A DNA stretch of 64,000 bases from Paenibacillus_V sp046244365 (GTDB lineage: Bacteria; Bacillota; Bacilli; Paenibacillales; NBRC-103111). The notes under the pieces were generated by a model. The model was not told the origin of the DNA, searched no databases, and saw only the letters and a list, made by a program, of their open reading frames with translations. Positions 56,553 through 64,000 of the stretch are shown piece by piece; the first letter of the stretch is position 1; each line of letters starts with the position of its first letter. The stretch lies in contig NZ_CP176395.1 of the NCBI RefSeq assembly GCF_046244365.1, forward strand, positions 8,677,852-8,741,851, read 5' to 3'. The position numbers and the translations under genes are program-made.

Positions 56553-56804
56553 ATCGATGCATAACCACCTTAACATGAAAAATCGTCTGACTACAGGTAC
56601 CGGTACTTATTCATCAACATAAGTGAAGCCGATGCCATTAACTTTAACTCTCTCATTCTAGCAAAATGAAGTTCAATTCTATTTTTTTACGTGAAGAAAA
56701 GACAGAGATGCTGGAACTCCGAATGGAGCTCCCCTACTCTATCAACAACACTTACTCTATTAATTCAACAAAATTAGAGTTATTCCTGCATCCGTTATTG
56801 AAAA

Positions 56805-56820
56805 TGTTCCACGTGAAACA
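56805..56820. promoter_or_regulatory. parS site between noc and rsmG
   Basis: TGTTCCACGTGAAACA matches the parS consensus exactly. It lies 18 bp beyond the rsmG stop. Confidence 0.97.
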
Positions 56821-56838
56821 GACTGATGAACAGATGCG

Positions 56839-57561
56839 TTAAACAAGAGGTGATTTCAATGGTGTGCCTGCTTTTCGCGGATATTTGGCAGGTGTCGTCG
56901 TTGTCTTGCGAATGACAATTAAATGCCGCTGCGCTTGTTCAATAGGCAATTCGAATTGATGGACTTGAACGAGCTTCCCTCTAAGCTCTCTTAAGCTTAG
57001 TCCGGCTTCCCGCACCTCTTCCTGAGGATCCGATCCCTTCATAGAGACGAATACGCCATCCTTGCGGACGAAAGGCAAGCAAAGTTCATTCAGTGCAGCC
57101 AACCGGGCTACCGCCCTCGCAGTAACTACATCGAACTGATCGCGATATTCCTCCTTTCGCGCCAGATCTTCCGCGCGTCCATGAACGCATGCCACGTCCG
57201 TTAATCCCAGCGTGTCACAAACATGCGACAAAAACTGGATGCGCTTATTCAAAGAATCGACCAACGTTACACGCAAATGCGGAAAAGCGATTTTCAACGG
57301 AATGCTTGGAAATCCGGCTCCGGTTCCGATATCGGCGAGCGTTTCCGCTTTCGTCAGGTCGACGAAGAAAGCGAGAGACAGCGAGTCGTAAAAATGCTTC
57401 ACATACACCTGCTCCCGCTCCGTAATCCCCGTTAAATTCATCTTTTCATTCCACAGCACAAGCTCACGGAAGTATTGCTCAAATTGTACGAACTGTTGTT
57501 CCGTAAGCGTGATCCCATGCTGAGATAGTCTCTTTTGAAAATCCAAAACCACTTGATCCAT
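56839..57561 (-). CDS. rsmG: 16S rRNA (guanine527-N7)-methyltransferase RsmG
   Basis: A 240-residue Rossmann-fold methyltransferase (GidB) that modifies G527 of 16S rRNA. The SAM-binding motif ADIGTGAGFPSIPLKI and the VTARAVARL segment are diagnostic. Loss of this modification gives low-level streptomycin resistance in several bacteria. It starts 5 bp after mnmG. Confidence 0.97.
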   Translation of the reverse strand: MDQVVLDFQKRLSQHGITLTEQQFVQFEQYFRELVLWNEKMNLTGITEREQVYVKHFYDSLSLAFFVDLTKAETLADIGTGAGFPSIPLKIAFPHLRVTLVDSLNKRIQFLSHVCDTLGLTDVACVHGRAEDLARKEEYRDQFDVVTARAVARLAALNELCLPFVRKDGVFVSMKGSDPQEEVREAGLSLRELRGKLVQVHQFELPIEQAQRHLIVIRKTTTTPAKYPRKAGTPLKSPLV

Positions 57562-57566
57562 ATTCC

Positions 57567-59456
57567 CTACCCTCGTGCCGCAACGACTTGATTGTAATGT
57601 TCCAAATAAACGAGCAGAATCGAAATGTCCGCAGGCGTAACGCCGGATATACGGGACGCTTGCCCGATCGAGATCGGACGGATTTGCGTAAGCCTTTGCT
57701 TGGCTTCATTGGCAAGACCGTGTACATCGGTATATACGATATCCTCGGGAATCCGTTTCTTCTCCATCTTTTTCAGACGCTCGACTTGCGCTAATTGTTT
57801 CTCGATATATCCCGTATACTTGATCTGGATCTCAACTTGCTCTTTCATTTCGTCCGTTAACACATATGGTGACGGTGACATCCGCTCAATATGGGCATAC
57901 GTGACTTCAGGACGACGAAGCAGCGACAAAATATCGACGCGATTATTCAGTATTACGGTGCCTGCTTCCTCCAAAATTTGCTGGACATGCGGCTCCGGAC
58001 CGATCTTTGTCGTCTTCAATCGTTCGATCTCCTGCTCCACCGTTTGCTTCTTGCTGCTGAAGCGCTGATAACGGTCTTCTTTAATCAAACCGATGTCATA
58101 GCCGATCGGCGTTAGACGAAGATCGGCATTATCGTGGCGAAGCAGCAAACGATACTCGGCACGGGACGTAAGCAACCGATAAGGCTCGCTCGTTCCTTTG
58201 GTCACCAGGTCGTCGATGAGAACGCCAATGTATCCCTCGGAACGGTCCAGGATAACCGCCTCTTTCCCTTGCACCTTACGAGCGGCATTAATGCCCGCCA
58301 TAACCCCTTGTCCTGCGGCTTCCTCGTAACCCGAGGTTCCGTTGATTTGCCCGGCTGTAAACAGCCCTTGAATCAACTTCGTTTCAAGCGAAGGCTTGAG
58401 CTGCGTGGGTACGACCGCATCATATTCGATCGCATAGCCGGTACGCATCATTTCAACCTTCTCAAGTCCCGGGATCGAGCGTAAAATACTCAACTGCACA
58501 TCCTCTGGCATACTCGTGGAAAGACCTTGCACATAATATTCAGAAGTATTACGGCCTTCCGGTTCGAGAAAGATTTGATGCTTAGGCTTATCGCTGAAAC
58601 GAACGATTTTATCCTCGATCGATGGACAATACCGCGGTCCCGTCCCCTCAATCGCCCCAGAAAACATTGGCGCCCGGTGCAAATTATCATTAATGATTTT
58701 ATGCGTTTCCTCCGAGGTATAGGTCAGCCAGCATGGCAGCTGGTTCGGTACCGGATCCGTCGTGTCATAGGAAAAGAACTTCGGATTTTCGTCACCCGGT
58801 TGTATTTCCGTTTTGCTGAAATCGATTGATTCTTTGTGAACGCGCGGAGGCGTCCCCGTTTTGAAGCGAACGAGCTCAAGACCAAGCTGACGGAGATTTT
58901 CGGATAGCTTAACGGAAGGCTGCTGATTGTTCGGACCGCTTTCGTACATAAGCTCGCCCATAATGACTTTCCCCCGCAAGTACGTTCCCGTCGTCAGGAC
59001 TACCGCTTTTGCAAGATAACGGGCTCCTGTCTTCGAAACGACCCCCTTGCACTGGCCGTCTTCGATAATCAGTTCTTCGACCATCCCTTGCCGCAGCGTC
59101 AAATGTTCGGTTTTCTCAATCGTTTCCTTCATCATATGCTGATACAGGAACTTGTCGGCTTGCGCCCGCAGAGCGTGAACAGCCGGTCCTTTGCCGGTAT
59201 TCAGCATGCGAAGCTGAATGTACGTTTTATCGATATTGCGGCCCATTTCGCCGCCAAGCGCGTCGATTTCTCGAACAACATGACCTTTAGCCGGTCCTCC
59301 GATTGACGGATTGCAAGGCATGAAAGCAACCATATCCAAGTTAATCGTCAGCAGCAGCGTGTTGCAGCCCATTCGTGCCGAAGCAAGCGCAGCTTCGCAG
59401 CCTGCATGCCCAGCCCCGATCACAATGACATCATATTCGCCAGCCGTGTAACTCAT
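57567..59456 (-). CDS. mnmG: tRNA uridine-5-carboxymethylaminomethyl enzyme MnmG (GidA)
   Basis: A 629-residue FAD-dependent enzyme that acts with MnmE to form cmnm5U34 in tRNA. The FAD-binding [28 protein letters not shown] and the second nucleotide motif [17 protein letters not shown] are visible. ATG 59456 has GGAGGG 6 bases upstream; the frame is open earlier but non-coding. It lies 75 bp after mnmE. Confidence 0.98.
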   Translation of the reverse strand: MSYTAGEYDVIVIGAGHAGCEAALASARMGCNTLLLTINLDMVAFMPCNPSIGGPAKGHVVREIDALGGEMGRNIDKTYIQLRMLNTGKGPAVHALRAQADKFLYQHMMKETIEKTEHLTLRQGMVEELIIEDGQCKGVVSKTGARYLAKAVVLTTGTYLRGKVIMGELMYESGPNNQQPSVKLSENLRQLGLELVRFKTGTPPRVHKESIDFSKTEIQPGDENPKFFSYDTTDPVPNQLPCWLTYTSEETHKIINDNLHRAPMFSGAIEGTGPRYCPSIEDKIVRFSDKPKHQIFLEPEGRNTSEYYVQGLSTSMPEDVQLSILRSIPGLEKVEMMRTGYAIEYDAVVPTQLKPSLETKLIQGLFTAGQINGTSGYEEAAGQGVMAGINAARKVQGKEAVILDRSEGYIGVLIDDLVTKGTSEPYRLLTSRAEYRLLLRHDNADLRLTPIGYDIGLIKEDRYQRFSSKKQTVEQEIERLKTTKIGPEPHVQQILEEAGTVILNNRVDILSLLRRPEVTYAHIERMSPSPYVLTDEMKEQVEIQIKYTGYIEKQLAQVERLKKMEKKRIPEDIVYTDVHGLANEAKQRLTQIRPISIGQASRISGVTPADISILLVYLEHYNQVVAARG

Positions 59457-59531
59457 AAATCTCCCTCCTAAACCCTTCCCTCCGCAGGAAAGTGAATTCC
59501 AATGCATCTGTAGGCCTTGTTCCGCCAATGC

Positions 59532-60908
59532 TTATTTTCCTAAACAAAATTGCGAGAAAATTTGATCGATTAACGACTCCCCGATCGAATCGCCGATTAT
59601 TTCGCCAAGCTCTTCCCAAGCGGCCCGGACATCAATCTGCACCATATCGATCGGCGTAAACTGTTCCGAAGCCTGAATGGCCTCGACCAAAGATGCTTTA
59701 GCTTTATGCAATAGATGAATATGTCTGACGTTGCTCACATACGTGAGATCATTCGCTTCCAGCTTGCCTTCGAAAAAGATCGTGCTGATCGCCTTCTCAA
59801 GCTCGTTCAGCCCTTCCTCCTCCTGTACCGACATCATGACGATGCGGTCCGAAGGTACGAAGCCTGCGAGCCGATCCAGGTCAAGCCGCCGATCCAAGTC
59901 CGTCTTGTTGACGATGACGATCAACTGACGGTCATGAAGCTCTTCGAGCAGTTTAAGGTCATCCTCGTGCAAGCTCTCATTATGATTCAAGACCAGCAGT
60001 ATGAGATCCGCTTCCGATAAAGCATGCTTCGAGCGTTCGACGCCGATCCGTTCGACTACGTCGCTCGTCTCGCGAATGCCCGCCGTATCGAGCAGCTTAA
60101 GCGGAATCCCGTTAATGGTGACAAATTCCTCGATAACGTCGCGCGTCGTACCCGGAATATCCGTTACGATCGCTTTATTTTCTTGCGTCAGTGCATTGAG
60201 CAACGATGATTTTCCGACATTCGGGCGTCCGACGATCGCCGTTACAATGCCTTCCCGCAGCATTTTCCCTTGGCCGGCCGCCTTCAGCAGATCGTCTACT
60301 TCCGCAACCGCCGCATGGCATTTATCTTTAATATATGCATTTGTCAGCTCTTCCACATCGTGCTCGGGATAATCGATATTGACTTCGATGTGCGCCATCA
60401 GCTCCACCAGCTGGAACCGCAGCGCTTTGATTCGCTTGGACAAAGAGCCCTCGACCTGTTTAAGCGCGATTTTGAAAGCACGGTCCGATTTGGCCCGAAT
60501 GAGATCGATGACCGCTTCGGCTTGCGACAAATCGATGCGGCCGTTTAAATAAGCCCGCTTCGTGAACTCGCCCGGTTCCGCAAGCCGCGCCCCGCTCGCG
60601 AGGAGCAGCTCAAGCACCTTGCGCACCGAAACGAAGCCGCCGTGGCAGCCGATCTCGACCACATCCTCCATCGTAAACGAACGCGGAGCGCGCATAACCG
60701 TGACTAACGCTTCCTCCAGCCGTTCGTTCGTCTCGGCATCGCGGATATAGCCATAATGAACCGTGTGCGTCTGCACCTCGGACAGCTTTTGCTTCGAATC
60801 GAAAATACGTTCTACCGCTTGAATCGCTTCCGGCCCGCTCACTCGAATGATGGCGATGCCCCCCTCCCCGGTAGGGGTCGAAATAGCGGCGATTGTGTCA
60901 TGAATCAT
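59532..60908 (-). CDS. mnmE: tRNA modification GTPase MnmE (TrmE)
   Basis: 458 residues. The N-terminal tetrahydrofolate-binding domain is followed by a helical domain with an inserted G domain: G1 [10 protein letters not shown]3 DTAG and G4 NKTD. The C-terminus ends in FCLGK, with the conserved catalytic Cys. It works with MnmG on U34 of tRNA. ATG 60908 has GGAG 8 bases upstream. Confidence 0.98.
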   Translation of the reverse strand: MIHDTIAAISTPTGEGGIAIIRVSGPEAIQAVERIFDSKQKLSEVQTHTVHYGYIRDAETNERLEEALVTVMRAPRSFTMEDVVEIGCHGGFVSVRKVLELLLASGARLAEPGEFTKRAYLNGRIDLSQAEAVIDLIRAKSDRAFKIALKQVEGSLSKRIKALRFQLVELMAHIEVNIDYPEHDVEELTNAYIKDKCHAAVAEVDDLLKAAGQGKMLREGIVTAIVGRPNVGKSSLLNALTQENKAIVTDIPGTTRDVIEEFVTINGIPLKLLDTAGIRETSDVVERIGVERSKHALSEADLILLVLNHNESLHEDDLKLLEELHDRQLIVIVNKTDLDRRLDLDRLAGFVPSDRIVMMSVQEEEGLNELEKAISTIFFEGKLEANDLTYVSNVRHIHLLHKAKASLVEAIQASEQFTPIDMVQIDVRAAWEELGEIIGDSIGESLIDQIFSQFCLGK

Positions 60909-61053
60909 CTTCCACACTCCATACTGCTTATACTTTGCGGCTTTCCCCAATGCCAAGGATAAACGCCATGAAGCTCGTTGATACCGGACGTTTAACCCAG
61001 AAATGGGACACTCGGCAGAGGTTATGCTTTCTTTTCAAAAAGCCATCCTTATC

Positions 61054-61094
61054 AAAAAAAGCAATGACCTCGCGTTACTGCTTGAAGTCATTGC
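61054..61094 (-). terminator. Terminator downstream of jag
   Basis: On the minus strand CGCAATGACTTC and GAGGTCATTGC form a long stem, followed by TTTTTTTG. It closes the unit that ends with jag. Confidence 0.85.
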
Positions 61095-61157
61095 GCGCTC
61101 TATCGTTCGGTATCATGTCTGTTAACCTGTACAAAACTGGACGTTAATCGGCTTCTC

Positions 61158-61775
61158 TCAACGAAGCGCGATGACAACGCGGCGATTCGGTTCCTCGCCT
61201 TTGCTATGGGTCTTAACGGAAGGATGATCTTGCAAATGCGAATGGATCACTTTACGCTCCTGCGGCGACATCGGCTCGAGAACCACTTCTTTTTTGGAAC
61301 GGATCACTCGGGTAGCCAGACGCTCGGCCAGTTGTTCAAGCGTTTGTTTCCGGCGCTCCCGAAATTGCTCGGCGTCCAGAACGATTCTAACATGCGAAGA
61401 AGAGAAGCGGTTGGCGACAATATTCGTCAAATATTGCAGCGCATCGAGCGTCTGCCCTCTTCGTCCGATCAGAATGCCTAGCTCGCTTCCCGTCAAATTC
61501 AACAAAACGCCATCCTTGTCCGATTGTTTTTCGACGCGCACCTTAAGGTCCATCGTCCGAAAAACATCCTGTAAAAATGTTATGGTTTCTTCAATCGGAT
61601 CCGGAATCACTTCAAGCTCCACTTTCGCTTCCTTGGAGCCAATCAGGCCGAACAATCCTTTGGAGGGCTGCTCCAAAACGGACACGTTCACCCGGTCCCC
61701 CGTTACGTTTAGCTGCGCTAAGCCTTGCTTGACCGCTTCATCAACCGATTTTGCCGATACCACAATCTTTTTCAT
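61158..61775 (-). CDS. jag: RNA-binding protein Jag (KhpB/EloR)
   Basis: 205 residues. A Jag_N domain (KKIVVSAKSVDEAVKQGLAQ), a KH domain (GILIGRRGQTLDALQYL) and an R3H domain (MSPQERKVIHSHLQDHPSV) are in the usual order. It binds RNA and influences cell elongation in Gram-positive bacteria. It starts 15 bp after yidC. Confidence 0.96.
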   Translation of the reverse strand: MKKIVVSAKSVDEAVKQGLAQLNVTGDRVNVSVLEQPSKGLFGLIGSKEAKVELEVIPDPIEETITFLQDVFRTMDLKVRVEKQSDKDGVLLNLTGSELGILIGRRGQTLDALQYLTNIVANRFSSSHVRIVLDAEQFRERRKQTLEQLAERLATRVIRSKKEVVLEPMSPQERKVIHSHLQDHPSVKTHSKGEEPNRRVVIALR

Positions 61776-61790
61776 TTGGACAGGCCACCC

Positions 61791-62555
61791 CTATGATTTA
61801 GATGGACGACTTTCCTTCGCTGCTTCGAGAGCCTTAGAAGGACGATGGTAAATAAAATAAGATTGGACAATCGTAAACGTGTTGCTATAAATCCAGTACA
61901 GCGGCAGTGCCGAAGCGAACTGCATCGACATGACGAAAATCAGTACCGGGAAAATGATGAACAACGCCTGCATTTGCGAATTCATTTGCGAAGACATCAT
62001 CTTCTGCTGCAGGTAAGTCGTAATGGCCGCAATCGTCGGCAGAATGAAGTAAGGATCTTTCTGTCCGAGCTCCAGCCACAGGAACGTGTGACCGCTAATG
62101 TCGGGGTTACGCATAATCGCTTGGTAAAGTCCGATCAGGATCGGCATTTGAACAATCAGTGGAAAACATCCGGCTAGAGGGTTGACGCCGTTCTTCTGAA
62201 ACAGCTTCATCGTCTCTTCCTGTTGTTTCTTCGGATCGTCCTTGTACTTCTCCTTCATCTTCTTCAGCTCGGGTTGAATCGCTTGCATTTGCTTCGAGCT
62301 GCGGTATTGCTTGAGCGTCAGCGGCAGAATGATCAGCCGGATAATAATCGTAACGACGAGAATGGACAAACCGTACTCGTTCCATAGCAGCTCGGCGAAC
62401 CAGTCCAGGACATCCGAAATCGGTCCCACGAAGTAAGTGTCCCAGAAACCGGAGCGTTGGCCGCTTTCGGCGATCTTCGACGGATTCGTGCCGCAGCCGG
62501 CCAGCAGCATGAACGTAAACGCTAACGAAATGGCGGGTAACAAACGACGACTCAA
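61791..62555 (-). CDS. yidC: Membrane protein insertase YidC (SpoIIIJ type)
   Basis: A 254-residue lipoprotein. The signal sequence ends at the lipobox LLAGC (Cys near residue 21). Five membrane helices form the hydrophilic-groove insertase, with the conserved Arg in LPLTLKQYRSSKQMQ. It inserts membrane proteins, and SpoIIIJ-type members are also needed for sigma-G activity during sporulation. It has the standard place between rnpA and jag. Confidence 0.96.
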   Translation of the reverse strand: MSRRLLPAISLAFTFMLLAGCGTNPSKIAESGQRSGFWDTYFVGPISDVLDWFAELLWNEYGLSILVVTIIIRLIILPLTLKQYRSSKQMQAIQPELKKMKEKYKDDPKKQQEETMKLFQKNGVNPLAGCFPLIVQMPILIGLYQAIMRNPDISGHTFLWLELGQKDPYFILPTIAAITTYLQQKMMSSQMNSQMQALFIIFPVLIFVMSMQFASALPLYWIYSNTFTIVQSYFIYHRPSKALEAAKESRPSKS

Positions 62556-62746
62556 AATAAAATCCTCCTATTTATGCTGTTGTGACCGACAGCCTCTCTC
62601 CATGCCAAACAGGACTGCTTGTACGGCGAACGGGCGCAGTGACGGATCATTTCCTATAAAAACAAATATAGCATTAATTTATATAAAAAAACATCCCGAG
62701 ACTGGCCGCATGCACTCCCTTAGGCGCAGCGTCTTCTCCGGATGAT

Positions 62747-63130
62747 TCATCCGCGCGATCGCGTTTCGGCTTGACGTTCCGCCGCTCGGCCGTTACCTCT
62801 TAAATTGGCCCTCTTCAATACATGCAGGATGCTCTTCTCCATCTGTGCATACTCAAGATCCGCAGCAGGCTTGCGAGCAATAATAATGAAATCGAAACCT
62901 CCGCTGATTTCGGGAATGTGCAAACGGATGATTTCCTTCATCATTCGCCGTAACCGGTTGCGTACGACCGCGTTTCCGATCTTCTTGCTTACCGAAACCC
63001 CGAGCCGGAAATGCTCCTGCTTCGGCTGGGCCATCGCGTAGAGCACGAACTGCTGATTGGCCACCGACTTTCCCCGCCGGTACACGTGGTTGAAATCTTC
63101 TCTTTTCGCTAATCGATATTCTCTATGCAC
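62747..63130 (-). CDS. rnpA: Ribonuclease P protein component
   Basis: A 127-residue basic protein that helps the RNase P RNA bind and cleave precursor tRNAs. RLAKREDFNHVYRRGKS at the N-terminus and the signature KKIGNAVVRNRLRRMMKE are diagnostic. A basic C-terminal tail follows. It lies 142 bp after rpmH. Confidence 0.97.
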   Translation of the reverse strand: MHREYRLAKREDFNHVYRRGKSVANQQFVLYAMAQPKQEHFRLGVSVSKKIGNAVVRNRLRRMMKEIIRLHIPEISGGFDFIIIARKPAADLEYAQMEKSILHVLKRANLRGNGRAAERQAETRSRG

Positions 63131-63246
63131 AGCAAACGCCCCAAGCCACCAAAGGTCTCATTTCATTATAATGCACAATACAGCCCCCTTTTCATACCCT
63201 TCATTCCAATCAAGGAAAAGGCCGGCTTTCGCCCGAACGAAAAGAA

Positions 63247-63268
63247 AAGACCACTTCGCAGTGGTCTT
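63247..63268 (-). terminator. Hairpin after rpmH
   Basis: On the minus strand AAGACCACT-GCGA-AGTGGTCTT is followed by TTCTTTTCG, 5 bp after the rpmH stop. It probably sets the high rpmH to rnpA ratio by partial termination. Confidence 0.8.
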
Positions 63269-63272
63269 AAGC

Positions 63273-63407
63273 TTAAGCGGAAAGTACTTTTCTGCCTTTA
63301 AGGCGACGAGCTTGCAGCACTTTACGGCCGTTTTTCGTGCTCATCCGCTTGCGGAATCCGTGAACCTTTTTATGTTTTCGTACATTTGGTTTGTATGTCG
63401 GTTTCAT
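63273..63407 (-). CDS. rpmH: 50S ribosomal protein L34
   Basis: A 44-residue, highly basic ribosomal protein: [20 protein letters not shown], then [20 protein letters not shown]. It is the universal neighbour of dnaA and marks the origin. The frame starts at ATG 63407 and ends at TAA 63273-63275. Confidence 0.99.
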   Translation of the reverse strand: MKPTYKPNVRKHKKVHGFRKRMSTKNGRKVLQARRLKGRKVLSA

Positions 63408-63569
63408 CCCTTGCACCTCCCCGAATGACTTCTTGAAAAAACACCTTTATTCATTAAACCATTATGCGAGACAAATGTCAACTTCCCTTCAGCTCTCCCT
63501 CTTTTTATATATAGAAGGAAGGATCCGGCAGCCTCCGTGGCCATCACCAGACCTATTCTCAGAACAGTC

Positions 63570-63930
63570 CACATGTGGATATAGAGGAACGAAAACGGAT
63601 TTCATCCACAGCCCTCAAAAATCGGATTTTCAACTATCCACATGTGCATAATTTTTTCGGAAAATGATGAATTTTGTCGATCTATCGACATCTTGCTCAC
63701 AATATGTAGTACTGTGCATAAAACCTGTACACAAGTTATTGAATTTGTGGATAATCCCAATAATTCCGTTGAAAATAAGACTTTCGTCTGCTATATTTAT
63801 ATTACTTTTGATTGTGGATAGCCAACTGATCCCCGCAATTTTATCAACAACTTGTGGATAACCTTGTGAACAAACTCCAATAATCCCTAATATCTCATAA
63901 AGAATTCTCTGATTAATGTGGATTGATCGA
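63570..63930. other. oriC: Replication origin DnaA-box region (oriC, upstream part)
   Basis: The rpmH-dnaA spacer is AT-rich and carries many DnaA boxes. Exact ones are TGTGCATAA (63643, 63713), TGTGGATAA (63746, 63853). Near matches are TGTGGATAT (63574), TCATCCACA (63602), CTATCCACA (63634), TGTGGATAG (63813) and TTATCAACA (63841). Most point the same way, as in Bacillus incA/incB. dnaA should begin just past the right edge; its second box cluster, with the unwinding element, would lie between dnaA and dnaN. Confidence 0.93.
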
Positions 63931-64000
63931 CAAAATGCGTCCTTGAAACGACAATTCCCATGCCTTTCCCGTTAGTGCAAGATGAAGGAGTGAAACGTTT

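Overview
The window comes from an endospore-forming, low-to-mid GC Firmicute of the Paenibacillaceae type (Paenibacillus, Cohnella or a close relative). It lies immediately next to the replication origin. The right 35 kb keeps the Bacillales origin-proximal gene order, read leftwards from oriC: rpmH, rnpA, yidC/spoIIIJ, jag, mnmE, mnmG, rsmG, noc, parA, parB, a cysteine desulfurase, yyaC, mscS, DUF951, tRNA-Ser, yjzC, rpsF-ssb-rpsR, yybS-gdpP-rplI-dnaB, purA, an M23 peptidase, walRK-yycHI-walJ, htrA, a CxxH/CxxC protein and rlmH. Spore genes (yyaC, spoIIIJ) and an SLH-domain surface protein support the assignment. dnaA should start just beyond the right edge.

The left 28.6 kb, up to the 3' end of rlmH, is accessory DNA. 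It holds the tail of a polysaccharide deacetylase, an alpha/beta hydrolase, a GC-rich leucine-rich-repeat protein of foreign look, a large unknown acidic protein, an MFS exporter with a divergent TetR regulator and three operator copies, a SUKH-domain protein, a pectinacetylesterase-family hydrolase, two ABC-F ATPases, a DEAD-box helicase, an SLH/chitobiase-repeat surface protein, a MalT/SARP-like giant regulator, and a histidine kinase with its response regulator. Several gene remnants lie between them.

The most striking observation is an 18-bp sequence spanning the last codons of rlmH (Glu-Pro-Tyr-His-Lys-stop). It recurs five more times in the same orientation at about 9.2, 10.8, 16.7, 17.6 and 24.1 kb, always between genes. 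Some copies differ from rlmH by synonymous changes. The copies cut the left half into blocks of 1.6, 5.9, 0.95, 6.5 and 4.5 kb. This is the architecture of tandem staphylococcal-cassette-chromosome (SCC) integrations at the 3' end of rlmH (orfX), here in a Paenibacillus-like chromosome. No ccr recombinase is visible in the window. The outermost copy (9.2 kb) also carries about 120 bp of decayed rlmH coding sequence.

The core half works as a replication, segregation and envelope module: DnaA boxes at oriC, a second compact DnaA-box cluster at 48.6 kb, ParA/ParB with two perfect parS sites, Noc with near-consensus Noc sites, the essential WalRK envelope stress system with its YycHI regulators, and GdpP for c-di-AMP turnover.
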